A stretch of 48,105 bases of DNA from a virus. The number at the start of each line of letters is the position of its first letter. The first letter of the stretch is position 1. The stretch spans positions 1 to 48,105 of IMG/VR virus record IMGVR_UViG_3300031576_000077. One strand, 5' to 3'. This document shows positions 38,892 to 47,797 of the stretch, piece after piece. The notes beneath the pieces were generated by a model, which was not told the DNA's origin, ran no database searches, and was given only the letters and a program-made list of their open reading frames with translations. The position numbers and the translations under genes were made by a program.

Positions 38892-40414
38892 TGGCCAGGG
38901 CGGTGCGGCTGTACGATCACCTCGGGCGCACGATCCCTGCACGCCGAAGCCAGGGCTGGGACGCCGGCGGCACCGGCCGGCGAGCGCGCCACTGGGAAGC
39001 GAGTCGGAGTAGCATCAACTCTCTGATCAGCGGCGAGGTTCCGCTGATCCGCGACCGCACTCGCGACGTCCATCGCAAGAACGGCTGGGCGAGCGCGGGT
39101 CTCGCGTCGTTCGTGGCGAACGCGGTTGGGAAAGGGATCCGCCCTCGACCGCGCACTGAGAACGACGAGCTGCGCGCGCACATCCTCGAGGCGTTCGAGG
39201 AGTGGACGGAGCAGTCGGACGCCGACGGGAACGAAGACTTCTACGGGCAGCAGGCGACGATCTGCCGCGCGCAGCGCGAAGGCGGCGAAGCCTTCGTGCG
39301 ATTCCGTGATCGTAGGCCCGACGATGGGCTCGCGGTTCCCCTGCAGCTACAGGTGCTCGAGGCCGAACTGTGTGACGCGAGCCGGAACGAGGAGTTCGGG
39401 AACGGTCGCCGGATCCGGAGCGGCGTCGAGTTCAACGTGCTCGGGCAGCGCGTCGCCTACCACATGTATAGGGAGCACCCGGGCGAGTTCGTGAGCCTGC
39501 GCAGCGCCGAGGTTGTGCCGGTTCCGGCGTCACAGGTGGCGCACGTGTTCGAGGTGATGCGTCCCGGTCAGATCCGTGGCATCCCGGCGCTTGCCACGGT
39601 GCTCGCGCGCATCTACACGCTCGACAAGTACGACGACGCCGTGGTCGAACGGCAGATGCTCGGGAACATGTTCTCTGGCTACCTTCGCACGAAGGGCGAT
39701 CTCGACATCTTCGGCGAGAACAGCGAGAGCGGCGCTCCGATCGAGGAGGACGAGGACGGGACGCCGCTCGCTGGTCTAGAGCCTGGAACGGTCTACAAGC
39801 TGCCCGACGGCTACGAGATGCAGTTCACAGATCCGCCGGATGTGGGCGCGGCCTACGAGCAGTTCATGCGGATGCAGCTGCTCTACTTTGCGGCCGGCGC
39901 CGGCGTCACCTACGAGCAGCTCACGGGGGATCTCCGGAGCGTGAACTTCAGCTCCATCCGCACGGGGCTCCTCGAGATGCGCCGTCGGCTCGAGCAGTTC
40001 CAGCAGCGGGTGCTGATCTTCCAGTTCTGCCGGAAGGTGTGGAGGCGGTGGGTCGAGACCGCGATCCTGTCCGGCCGGATCCAGGTCCCGCGAAGCGCGC
40101 TCGCGGGCGTGATGCGCGCGGCGTGGTTGCCGCCGGGCTGGGACTGGGTCGACCCCGAGAAGGACGTGCGGGCGACGGTGCGGGAGATCCGCGCCGGGCT
40201 CACGACGCGCGCCCGCGAGGTGGCGAAGCGGCAGATCGACGTCGAGGAGCTCGACCGTGAGCTCGCGGCCGAACGCGCGCGCGAGCGCGAGCTCGAGCTA
40301 GTGCTCGACAGCAACCCGTCCTCGGACGGTGACGGATCCGCTCGCGCGTCCGCGCTGACGGAACCGGCTGCCGGCGGGCAGGGAGAAGAAGGGGGTGCTG
40401 CGAGTGCCGCGTGA
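38891..40414 (+). CDS. Portal protein (lambda B family)
   Basis: 507 residues from the coupled ATG. Hallmarks of lambda-type portals: SRSSINSLISGEVPLIRDRTRDVHRKNGWASAGLASFVANAVGKGIRP near the N-terminus, VRGIPALATVL-like QIRGIPALATVLARIYTLDKYDDA, and AAGAGVTYEQLTGDLRSVNFSSIRTGLLEMRR. The Ala/Glu-rich C-terminal tail is variable. Forms the dodecameric DNA channel at a capsid vertex. Confidence 0.95.
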   Translation: MARAVRLYDHLGRTIPARRSQGWDAGGTGRRARHWEASRSSINSLISGEVPLIRDRTRDVHRKNGWASAGLASFVANAVGKGIRPRPRTENDELRAHILEAFEEWTEQSDADGNEDFYGQQATICRAQREGGEAFVRFRDRRPDDGLAVPLQLQVLEAELCDASRNEEFGNGRRIRSGVEFNVLGQRVAYHMYREHPGEFVSLRSAEVVPVPASQVAHVFEVMRPGQIRGIPALATVLARIYTLDKYDDAVVERQMLGNMFSGYLRTKGDLDIFGENSESGAPIEEDEDGTPLAGLEPGTVYKLPDGYEMQFTDPPDVGAAYEQFMRMQLLYFAAGAGVTYEQLTGDLRSVNFSSIRTGLLEMRRRLEQFQQRVLIFQFCRKVWRRWVETAILSGRIQVPRSALAGVMRAAWLPPGWDWVDPEKDVRATVREIRAGLTTRAREVAKRQIDVEELDRELAAERARERELELVLDSNPSSDGDGSARASALTEPAAGGQGEEGGAASAA

Positions 40415-41735
40415 CCATCAGACCTTCCCCAGCCGCTTCGGCGAGCTCGTCGAGGCACGGCGCCTGCTCGACGAGCCGGTGGTCGCCCTGTCGCCCGAGT
40501 GGCTGCGCCAGGTTCGGGACGCCTTCGCCATCCGTGACCGGGCGGCGCTCCAGGCGATCCGGTTCGGCTGGTCGAGCGCCGTCCAGGCGTGCGAGGTGCT
40601 CGAGGGCGGCGTCGGCGTGATCGAGATCCGCGGCGCGCTGCTCCAGGGCTCCTGGTGCAAGGACTACACCGACATCCGGGCGGCGGTCGACGACCTCGCC
40701 GCGAACCCGGCGGTTCACTCGATCATGCTCGACATCGACAGTCCTGGCGGCGACGTGCACGCCGAACAGTTCGCCTTGGCCGACCGGATCCGCGAGGTCC
40801 GCGCCGTGAAGCCGGTGTGGGCGATCGCGAACGAGCAGGCGACGTCGGCGGCGTACGTGATCGCTGCGCAGGCCTCGAAGATCTTCGCCGCGAACGGGAA
40901 CACGGCGATCCTCGGCAGCCTCGGCGTCATCGCGACGCACACGGACTGGTCGAAGTACGACGAGCGGATCGGCATCACCACCACCGAGGTCGTGACCGGG
41001 CGCCACAAGAACGAGCTCTCACAGAACCGGCCGCTCTCGAAGGATGGCCGCGCCACACTCGAGCGCCTCGTCGAGGGCGCGTTCGTCGAGGTGATCGACG
41101 CCATTTCGGCTGGTCGTAAGGGCCTCACCGACGAGAAGATCCGCGCTCAGGAGGCAGCGATCTATCTCGGCGGCGAAGCGCAGGAACAGGGTCTCGTCGA
41201 TGGGATCGCCCTTCGCGAGGAGCTGGTCGAGCGCCTGGTGAAGAAGGCGCAGGGGAGTGGAGTGTTCGTGCCGGCGGCGACCGCGACGTCCGGCACGCGA
41301 ACGGAACCCGCGGCAACCGAGGAGGCCAGCATGGCCGATCCGACGAAGACGATGCCGGCCGATCCGGCACAGCCCGGCGCTCAGCCGGCCGCCGCGGCGC
41401 TGGGTGGCGCTCAGGTGGTGGACATCAACGCCGCGCGCGACGGTGGCATCAATGCCGAACGGTCCCGGGTCACCGAGATCCAGGATCTCTGCCGACTGGC
41501 CGGCAGCCCGGAGCGGGCGGCGGGCTGGATCGAGAATGGTACGAGCGTCGCCGAGGTCCGGCGCGCACTGCTCGAGGCGCGCGCGAGCGCGGCCGGCGAC
41601 GAGATCGACGGTCACGCACCGGCGGTAGCCGCGGGCGGCCGGAAGATCGACACCTCGGCGATCTACGCGAAGTGGAACGCCATGATGAACCCGGGCCGCG
41701 CGCAGCGCGCGACCAGCGCTCGGGTGGAGGTCTGA
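40395..41735 (+). CDS. Prohead protease with C-terminal scaffold (lambda C/Nu3-like)
   Basis: 446 residues; GTG 40395 overlaps the portal end. The S49/SppA-type protease has DSPGGD (~115-120), nucleophile S151 in NEQATSAAYVIA, and K205 (TGRHKNEL). After ~residue 290 come a Pro/Ala-rich linker and a helical scaffold segment (ERSRVTEIQDLCRLAG). Processes the prohead and itself during capsid maturation. A nested start at 41331 would yield the scaffold alone. Confidence 0.9.
   Translation: MLRVPRDHQTFPSRFGELVEARRLLDEPVVALSPEWLRQVRDAFAIRDRAALQAIRFGWSSAVQACEVLEGGVGVIEIRGALLQGSWCKDYTDIRAAVDDLAANPAVHSIMLDIDSPGGDVHAEQFALADRIREVRAVKPVWAIANEQATSAAYVIAAQASKIFAANGNTAILGSLGVIATHTDWSKYDERIGITTTEVVTGRHKNELSQNRPLSKDGRATLERLVEGAFVEVIDAISAGRKGLTDEKIRAQEAAIYLGGEAQEQGLVDGIALREELVERLVKKAQGSGVFVPAATATSGTRTEPAATEEASMADPTKTMPADPAQPGAQPAAAALGGAQVVDINAARDGGINAERSRVTEIQDLCRLAGSPERAAGWIENGTSVAEVRRALLEARASAAGDEIDGHAPAVAAGGRKIDTSAIYAKWNAMMNPGRAQRATSARVEV
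41331..41735 (+). CDS. Nested scaffold protein (Nu3-like), internal start
   Basis: An in-frame ATG within the protease gene follows GAGGAGG at 5-6 bases and would give a 134-residue protein (MADPTKTMPADPAQPGAQ...RVEV). In lambda, Nu3 is made in the same way from gene C. Expression is inferred from the ribosome-binding site and homology of arrangement. Confidence 0.55.
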   Translation: MADPTKTMPADPAQPGAQPAAAALGGAQVVDINAARDGGINAERSRVTEIQDLCRLAGSPERAAGWIENGTSVAEVRRALLEARASAAGDEIDGHAPAVAAGGRKIDTSAIYAKWNAMMNPGRAQRATSARVEV

Positions 41736-41738
41736 CCG

Positions 41739-42401
41739 ATGGTGCTCACGGAAACCCAGCACGCTGGCGGCTTCGTCTACTCCCTCGCGACGGGCACGCG
41801 GTCCGTCGAGCGGGCCATCGTTCTCGCCGGCTCCGGTGCCGTGCGGGCGCTGAAGGCCGCCATGGTGGTCGGCAAGCGCCTGATCTCGGCGACGGCCACC
41901 GCCACGGCGTTCGCCGGCAACACAGGCAACGGCACGATGGGCGCCATCACCGTGACCGGGCCCGCGAAGGCGGGCCGCTACCGCCTCACGGTCATCGCTG
42001 CCGCCGCGAACGCGGGCGCCTTCATGGTCTTCGACCCGGACGGAAACCTGGTCGAGTCGGGCAACGTGGCGTCGGCCTTCTCGGCCGGCGGCCTCGCCTT
42101 CACGCTCGCGGACGGCGCGACCGATTTCGCGGTCGGCGACGGCTTCTATCTCGACGTCGCGCCGGGGACCGACAAGTGGCTCCAGCTCGACGCGGCGGGG
42201 ACGCTCGGCGAGCAGGTGGCCGCGGGCGTGCTGCTCGACGACATCACCGCTCCGGACGGTGCCGACAACAAGGGCGGCGCGGTCGTGGTGCGCGATGCCG
42301 AGGTGAACGCGGCCGAGCTCGTCTGGCCGGCCGGCATCTCGGCCGCGAACAAGGCGAAGGCCGTCGCGGAGCTCGCGGCGCTCGGAATCACCTCTCGCTG
42401 A
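41739..42401 (+). CDS. Head decoration protein (lambda D-like)
   Basis: 220 residues. N-terminus VLTETQHAGGFVYSLATGTRSVERAIVLAGSGAVRALKAAMVVGKRL and C-terminal region AAGVLLDDITAPDGADNKGGAVVVRDAEVNAAELVWPAG are the two conserved parts of gpD-like proteins, with a beta insertion (GAITVTGPAKAGRYRLTVIAAAANAGAF) between them. Trimers would stabilise the expanded capsid. Confidence 0.85.
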   Translation: MVLTETQHAGGFVYSLATGTRSVERAIVLAGSGAVRALKAAMVVGKRLISATATATAFAGNTGNGTMGAITVTGPAKAGRYRLTVIAAAANAGAFMVFDPDGNLVESGNVASAFSAGGLAFTLADGATDFAVGDGFYLDVAPGTDKWLQLDAAGTLGEQVAAGVLLDDITAPDGADNKGGAVVVRDAEVNAAELVWPAGISAANKAKAVAELAALGITSR

Positions 42402-42434
42402 TTTAGCCACCAATTCCCTTCACTGGGTCGAACA

Positions 42435-42467
42435 AGCGGCCGTCCTGCGCAGTGCAGGGCGGCCGCT
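42435..42467 (+). terminator. Strong hairpin between decoration and capsid genes
   Basis: A 14-bp stem (AGCGGCCGTCCTGC with GCAGGGCGGCCGCT, one U-G pair) around a 5-base loop, followed by CCGCTTTCG. In the gap 42402-42514. Likely a partial terminator or mRNA stabiliser that sets capsid protein expression. Confidence 0.6.
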
Positions 42468-42514
42468 CCGCTTTCGGGCCGCGGCGCAGAGCGCGGGCCT
42501 AGGAGAACGCCAGC

Positions 42515-43534
42515 ATGGCGAGCCTCGACGTCTTCAGTTCGAACGCCTTCTCGATGCAGGAGCTGACGGCGGCTCTGCTCGATCGGCCCCACGTGCCGAG
42601 CCGTCTCGGCGAGCTCGGGATCTTCGAAGCGCGCGGCGTGCGCACGCTGAAGGTCTCGGTCGAGAAGCGGGGCAGCCAGCTCGTGCTGGTGCAGACCACG
42701 CCGCGCAACGCGCCGGCGATCCAGGGGCAGAAGAACCTGCGCACTCTGATCGACGTCCCGACCTCCCGCATCGCGATCGACGACGCGGTGACGGCCGACG
42801 AGGTGCAGAGCATCCGGGCCTTCGGGTCCGAGAGCGAGCTGCGCACGATCTCCGAGGAGCTGATGGAGCGACTCGGCGACCACTCGCAGAGCATCGACGC
42901 CACCGAGGAGCACCAGCGGATCGGCGCGATGAAGGGCACGGTCCTCGACGCGGACGGCTCGACCCTGATCGACCTCTTCACCACGTTCGGCGTCTCGGCG
43001 CAGGCCGAGGTCGCGATGGACTTCGGGAACACGACCGAGGGTGCGCTCCGGACGAAGGTGAACACCTCGATCATCCGGCCGATCGAGGTCGATCTCGGCG
43101 GTCTTCCCTACACGGGGATCCACGTGATGTGCTCGAGCCAGTTCTTCGACGATCTGGTGGCGCACGCCGAGGTGCGGAACGCCATGAAGGGTTTCCCCGA
43201 AGGGATGCGCCTCCTGCTTGGCCGGACGGCCCGGCGCACGCTCGACTTCGCCGGCGTGATGTGGGAGGAGTACCGCGGTGCAGTCGGCGCGACGAAGTAC
43301 GTGGCCGACGACAAGGCGCACGCCTTCCCGGTGGGCGTCCCGGGTCTCTTCCTCTCGCGCTACGCACCCGCGGAGTACGCCGAGACGGTGAACACCGTCG
43401 GCCTCCCGCGCTACGTGGTGCCGAACCCGGACAACGGCGACACGAAGAGCCGCCGCACCTTCCGGGTGCAGTCCCAGGCGCTGCACATCTGCACGCGCCC
43501 CCGGACGCTCTTCCCGTTGAGGCGCGGCGCCTGA
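42515..43534 (+). CDS. Major capsid protein (lambda E family)
   Basis: 339 residues with AGGAGAA upstream. DVFSSNAFSMQELTAALLDRPHVPSRLGELGIFEARGVRT and SFRRGATKY-like YRGAVGATKYVADDKAHAFPVG are diagnostic of lambda E-type capsid proteins. HK97 fold, 415 or more copies in the head. Ends in an overlap with the next gene (TGATG). Confidence 0.95.
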   Translation: MASLDVFSSNAFSMQELTAALLDRPHVPSRLGELGIFEARGVRTLKVSVEKRGSQLVLVQTTPRNAPAIQGQKNLRTLIDVPTSRIAIDDAVTADEVQSIRAFGSESELRTISEELMERLGDHSQSIDATEEHQRIGAMKGTVLDADGSTLIDLFTTFGVSAQAEVAMDFGNTTEGALRTKVNTSIIRPIEVDLGGLPYTGIHVMCSSQFFDDLVAHAEVRNAMKGFPEGMRLLLGRTARRTLDFAGVMWEEYRGAVGATKYVADDKAHAFPVGVPGLFLSRYAPAEYAETVNTVGLPRYVVPNPDNGDTKSRRTFRVQSQALHICTRPRTLFPLRRGA

Positions 43535-43821
43535 TGGCGCGCCGTGGTGCTGTGGCCCTGGCTCGGCGAGAGGACGCCGATCCTGGGCCGTGCATCGGGA
43601 CGATCGTGGTCTACAGCCTCCTCGACAGCGTCCGCGAGCGGCCGGCGATCGTGGCTGGTGTGGCGGAGGACGGCTCGCTCGAGCTCTCGGTCTTCGTGAG
43701 CCCGAGTGAAGGTCGCTCCGTCACCCACAGTGGCGCGCTCGCGTGGGTTCCGCGAGCGCGCTTCGCAGAGCGCGACGGCCAGGGCCACCTCGAGCCGGGC
43801 TACTGGACCTTCGCCGAGTAG
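43534..43821 (+). CDS. Small protein at the lambda FI position
   Basis: 95 residues. IGTIVVYSLLDSVRERPAIVAGVAEDGSLELSVFV is a small beta-barrel-like core, flanked by a basic N-terminus. No homology to FI recognised, but it occupies the same slot between E and FII. Possibly a packaging or head-completion protein. Confidence 0.5.
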   Translation: MARRGAVALARREDADPGPCIGTIVVYSLLDSVRERPAIVAGVAEDGSLELSVFVSPSEGRSVTHSGALAWVPRARFAERDGQGHLEPGYWTFAE

Positions 43822-43824
43822 GCG

Positions 43825-44166
43825 ATGCCCTCCTCCTGGCTCGACCGCGCAGACCGCGTGCAGCGTGCGAACGTGCGCGCGCTCGGGGATCCGATCTCCT
43901 ACACGCCCGCTGGCGGGTCCGAGATCACTACGACGCCGGAGGGCAGCGAGCTCAGGGGCGTGTTCCAAGCCGAGGGCGCGCTGGTCACGCTCGAGACCGG
44001 GATGCTCCAGCGGACGAACGTGCCGCAGGTTGGCGTGAGGCTCGCCGACTTCGACCCTCCGGCTTCCGTGGGTGGCCTGATCACCGCACGCGGGACCACG
44101 TATCGGATCGACGACATCAACCCGGACGGCGAGGGCGGGGCCGTTCTCGGGCTGTCTAGGCTGTGA
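43825..44166 (+). CDS. Head-tail connector (lambda FII-like)
   Basis: 113 residues: RADRVQRANVRALGDPISYTPAGGSEITTTPEGSELRGVFQ and a C-terminal ITARGTTYRIDDINPDGEGGAVLGL beta pattern, as in FII/gp6-like head-tail joining proteins. Its stop overlaps the next GTG (GTGA). Provides the tail docking surface. Confidence 0.75.
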   Translation: MPSSWLDRADRVQRANVRALGDPISYTPAGGSEITTTPEGSELRGVFQAEGALVTLETGMLQRTNVPQVGVRLADFDPPASVGGLITARGTTYRIDDINPDGEGGAVLGLSRL

Positions 44167-44585
44167 CGGAGCGCGGAGCGATTCTCGCAGCGATCACGGC
44201 AGCACTCTCCGCACTGCCGTCGATGCCGACGCTGCACGCGACGCTCGGCCAGGTGCTCGCGAGCGACGATGAGCTAACGCTGCTCATCGTGCCAGGGTCT
44301 CAGGAGACGTTTCTCGGCGAGGTCCATGCGAACGTCGGCATTTCCGGTGTGAGGAGCTACCCGGTGCGTGTCGTCGCGACCGCATGGACGCGCGAGGCGT
44401 CCGACTCGCTCTCGTTCGAGGTCGAGGACGCGCTCCAGTACGGGCCGACGGCGACGCAGATCGGAGCTTCGTTCGTCGGCGCGACGTTCACCGAGTCGGC
44501 GGGCGCCGGCGCCGCGGCGGAGCGCGTCTATTACTCGACCACGGTGGATCTGCTCGTCTACTACAACCGCGCTTCGGGCGCGTAG
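44163..44585 (+). CDS. Tail terminator (gpU/Z-like)
   Basis: 140 residues. ERGAILAAITAALSALPSMPTLHATLGQVLASDDELTLLIVPGSQET at the N-terminus and a TVDLLVYYNR strand at the end fit gpU-type proteins that cap the tail tube. Function by position between FII and V and by length. Confidence 0.65.
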   Translation: MTERGAILAAITAALSALPSMPTLHATLGQVLASDDELTLLIVPGSQETFLGEVHANVGISGVRSYPVRVVATAWTREASDSLSFEVEDALQYGPTATQIGASFVGATFTESAGAGAAAERVYYSTTVDLLVYYNRASGA

Positions 44586-44597
44586 GGAGAACATCGA

Positions 44598-45035
44598 ATG
44601 GCAGCGAAGCTCGCCCGTGGTGCGGTACTCAAGGTTGGTGACGGAACGGCTCCGGCGTCGGTGTTCGTGACGGTGCAGGGCCTCGGAGACGTCGAGTACA
44701 ACCCCGGCGAGCCGCAGTTCGCGGACACGACCGACCACGCGACGCCGCAGGGCCGAACGTCGCGGACGCCGACGCACATCGGCGAGGCGACATTCTCCGC
44801 GACGCTCCACTACGACGGCGCGCTCGTTCAGCACCAGCAGATCCGTACCGACCTGATCGCGATGACGCTCAAGAGTTTCCGGCTCCACGATCCGACCAGC
44901 GGCTCCCCCGGCAAGCGCGATCAGTTCACAGGCTACTGGTCGGGCGGTGCCGAGAGCTTCCCGGTCAGCGGTCTCGCCACGGTGCAGATCGGGATCGCGA
45001 TCGAGCCCCCGATCGACACGGTGGATGACGTCTGA
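44598..45035 (+). CDS. Major tail tube protein (gpV-like)
   Basis: 145 residues, GGGAGA upstream. Beta-rich: LKVGDG-APASVFVTVQGLGDVEYNPGEPQFADTTDHATP and FTGYWSGGAESFPVSGLATVQIGIAIE. This is the usual tube-protein pattern (a short gpV without an Ig domain). Hexamers stack to make the long flexible tail. Confidence 0.85.
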   Translation: MAAKLARGAVLKVGDGTAPASVFVTVQGLGDVEYNPGEPQFADTTDHATPQGRTSRTPTHIGEATFSATLHYDGALVQHQQIRTDLIAMTLKSFRLHDPTSGSPGKRDQFTGYWSGGAESFPVSGLATVQIGIAIEPPIDTVDDV

Positions 45036-45409
45036 TGTCCGAGATTGGAGAAAGATTCCTCGATCTTGGAAAGGTTCGCACCAAAGTCGTAGATCACCCT
45101 GTTCTTGGAAAGCTGGCCGTTCGTGAAATGGAGTTCACGGAGACAGAATCCTACTCTGCACTGCGTGCCAGCGCGGACATCGAACAGAGTAAGCGCGCGA
45201 TGCCGTGGGTGATTGCTCAATGTACACTTTCAGGGATCGGCGGCGAGCGAGTGTGGGCGGACACCGATGTCGCGGCGATCGGAAAGATGCGCCCTGAGGT
45301 TGTCACCCATCTACTGATGGAGATCCTTCGCTTCAGCGACGCCGACCCGGAGGCTGTGACGCGCGCGGGGGAACCCTCCGCCGAGACGAGTACGCCCGCT
45401 TCGAGCTGA
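45035..45409 (+). CDS. Tail assembly chaperone G
   Basis: 124 residues, overlapping the tube gene stop. MEFTETESYSALRASADIEQSKRAMPWVIAQCTL-GIGGERVW is a gpG-like pattern. It coats the tape measure protein during tail assembly. A G-run at 45367 allows fusion with the T frame. Confidence 0.75.
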   Translation: MSEIGERFLDLGKVRTKVVDHPVLGKLAVREMEFTETESYSALRASADIEQSKRAMPWVIAQCTLSGIGGERVWADTDVAAIGKMRPEVVTHLLMEILRFSDADPEAVTRAGEPSAETSTPASS

Positions 45410-45651
45410 AGCTGGCACTCGCTCTCGGCAAGACGCTGACCGAGCTTCGTGAGACGATGACGCCGGCCGAGTTCGCGAAGTGGCGCGCGCTCGAGGCGAT
45501 CGAGCCATTCACGGCGCGGCGCTCGGACATTCAGACTGCGCTCATTGTGCAGTCGGTGCGGATGGCGTTCGGATCCTCGGGTGGGCGACCTCCCGCGCTA
45601 GAGGATTTCATCGTCAAGTGGTGGCGGGAGGAGGGCAGCGATGGCGGCTGA
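45035..45651 (+). CDS. Tail assembly chaperone GT (by -1 frameshift)
   Basis: A -1 slip at GGGGG (45367-45371) moves from the G frame (...GCG GGG GAA) to an open frame ending at 45651, adding GTLRRDEYARFELKLALALGKTLTELRETMTPAEFAKWRALEAIEP... to residue ~112 of G. FEL-LA-A-GKTL-ELRE-MT is the conserved core of gpT-type extensions. The T frame has no good start codon of its own before 45457. Programmed frameshifting here is a conserved feature of lambda-type tails; the exact slippery heptamer is not canonical. Confidence 0.7.
45367..45371 (+). other. Candidate slippery sequence for G/GT
   Basis: The run GGGGG followed by AACCC lets a tRNA on GGG (45368-45370) re-pair one base back on GGG (45367-45369). 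Confidence 0.55.
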
Positions 45652-47797
45652 CCTCGGACGACTGGTCGCCACTCTCGAAGCACGAGCAGAGCGTTTCGAC
45701 CTGACCTTGCAGCGCGCGACGGACAAGCTGTCCAAGATCGCGACGCAGACCGAGCAGGCGAACGCTCGCATGGCCCGATCCTCGCAGCGGCTCGAATCCG
45801 TTGCGTCAGGGGTCGGCCGTGCCTTTTCGCGGCTCTCGATTGCCGTTGCCGCAGGCGCGGCGGCAGTCGCGGTGTTCGCGCGCCAGCAGTTCGTTGCGCT
45901 CGATCGGCTCGGCGATCTTTCGCAGCAGACGGGCATCGCTGCGTCCGAGCTGCGCCAGCTCCAGGTTGCGCTCGAGCTGAACGGCGGGACGGCCGAGCAG
46001 GCGAGCGAGGGCTTGCTGACGTTTCAGCGAAACCTCGGCCAGGTCGAGGCCGGAACCGGTCGGCTCACTGGGCTGCTCAAGAAGCTCGATCCTGCGTTCC
46101 TCGCGAACCTCAAGAGCGCAGGTAGCACGAGCGAGGCGTTTCGTCTCTACGCCGACCGCATCGCGGGAGCGCGGAGCGAGCAGGAGGCGCTCGCTCTCGC
46201 GACGGCGGCGTTCGGCGGCGCGGGCCGTCAGTTCGTCCTGCTCATGCGTGACGGCGCTGCTGGCGTCGATCGGCTGACGGAGCGGCTCGCCGCTCTCGGC
46301 GTCTCGATCGACTCGCGCACGGTCGCGGCGGTACAGGAGCTGGACGATCGGCTCAGAACGCTGCGCGCGGTCGTCACAACGCAGCTCACCAATGGCCTGT
46401 TCGGCGTCGGCGAAGGGCTCGACAGCATCTCGGACGCTCTCGATGACGAAACGATTCGGCGACTCGGAGAACTATCGGCCGGTCTCGGGCAGCTTGTCGT
46501 TGACACGATCGACGCGGCGAAGGGCATTTTCCGGCTCACCGATGCCATCGAAGAGTTCAACCGCGTGCGGGCAGAAGGCGGCGGCATCCTCGACGCAACC
46601 ACCGCCGCAGCACTCGCGGGTGAGTCGGCTGATTATTTGAACGCAAGGGCGCTCGAAGCCGAGGAGCGCGTGGCATCGCTTCGGGCTCAGCTCAGCTCGG
46701 AACGGCTCACAGGAAAGCCGCTCGACATTCAGGCGCAGACGCAGCGGCAGATCGAGCTAGCCCTGATCGATCTCGAACAGCTGCAGCGCGCGCTCACGGT
46801 AGCGAGCGCACGAGGCCCGTTCGTCGGCCCGCCCGAGCCTCGCGCGGGCCGCACAATTCCGGACGGCCTCCCGGCCCCCGGCGCGCGCGCTCCAGAAGCC
46901 GCTTCGGTGCGTGCCTTCGAGGCGGCGGCGCGCGAGCGCGACCGCATCCGCACGGAGGAGTACCAGTCCGCGCTCCGCGGCTTCAAGCTCGAAGCCGATG
47001 CCGCCGATGCGCTCGTGAAGCAGCGCACCGACGCAGCGGAACGCATAAACGCGGCATGGCAAGAGGCGACGCTCGACCGCGTGTCGATGCTCGAGCTCGA
47101 GCGCGAGGCCGCGCTGCGAAACGTCGAGGCGCTGTTCCAGGGCTCCGCCGCCGAGATCGAGCAGCTACAGGCGAAGATCAACGAGACGTTCGACAAGCAG
47201 ATTGACGCCGTGGTGACTCCGTTCGAGGCGCGGCTGAATCAGCTCGGCGAGTTCGGCGAGCAGGTGTTCGGCGACATGGTGGAGGGATGGGTCCAGGGCT
47301 CAGAAGTCAGCTTCGCCGGCATCTTGCAGAGCTTCGCGGCGATGCTGATCAAGATGGAGGCCGAGGCGCTGGCGGCGGATATCGTCGGCGCGATCACCGG
47401 CAAGGGCAGCGGCGGGACCGGCTCACTGGTGGGCAGCATCTTGCTCGGCCTCGGCAATCTCGTGGTTGGGGGCGGCGGCGGCGGTAGCGATGTGGCCGAA
47501 TTCGCTCACGGCGGGATCGTGACGCGACCGACGCGCGCTCTGATCGGCGAGGCCGGACCGGAGGCGGTGATTCCGCTGCCGAATGGGCTGCGCGCTATGG
47601 GCGGCGGCATGACGACGATCATCAACGTGCAGCCTCCGCCCGGCGTGGCTCCGCCGACGGTGAGGCGTTCGCGCGGGCCGAGCATGGAGTACCTGATCGA
47701 CATCATGTTCGTCGGCTCGATGGCTCGTCAGATGCGCACGAACGGCCCGGTGTCGCAGGCGATGCAGCCGGATGGCCCGCAGAGCGGGCTCCGGTGA
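45641..47797 (+). CDS. Tape measure protein (gpH-like)
   Basis: 718 residues, GGAGGAGG upstream. N-terminal coiled coil (LVATLEARAERFDLTLQRATDKLSKIATQTEQANARM), hydrophobic segment (AVAAGAAAVAVFARQQF), helical middle and a C-terminal GGIVTRPTRALIGEAGPEAVIPL motif typical of lambda-family tape measures. At ~1.5 Angstrom per residue (general estimate) the tail would be ~100 nm. Overlaps the next GTG. Confidence 0.9.
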   Translation: MAADLGRLVATLEARAERFDLTLQRATDKLSKIATQTEQANARMARSSQRLESVASGVGRAFSRLSIAVAAGAAAVAVFARQQFVALDRLGDLSQQTGIAASELRQLQVALELNGGTAEQASEGLLTFQRNLGQVEAGTGRLTGLLKKLDPAFLANLKSAGSTSEAFRLYADRIAGARSEQEALALATAAFGGAGRQFVLLMRDGAAGVDRLTERLAALGVSIDSRTVAAVQELDDRLRTLRAVVTTQLTNGLFGVGEGLDSISDALDDETIRRLGELSAGLGQLVVDTIDAAKGIFRLTDAIEEFNRVRAEGGGILDATTAAALAGESADYLNARALEAEERVASLRAQLSSERLTGKPLDIQAQTQRQIELALIDLEQLQRALTVASARGPFVGPPEPRAGRTIPDGLPAPGARAPEAASVRAFEAAARERDRIRTEEYQSALRGFKLEADAADALVKQRTDAAERINAAWQEATLDRVSMLELEREAALRNVEALFQGSAAEIEQLQAKINETFDKQIDAVVTPFEARLNQLGEFGEQVFGDMVEGWVQGSEVSFAGILQSFAAMLIKMEAEALAADIVGAITGKGSGGTGSLVGSILLGLGNLVVGGGGGGSDVAEFAHGGIVTRPTRALIGEAGPEAVIPLPNGLRAMGGGMTTIINVQPPPGVAPPTVRRSRGPSMEYLIDIMFVGSMARQMRTNGPVSQAMQPDGPQSGLR

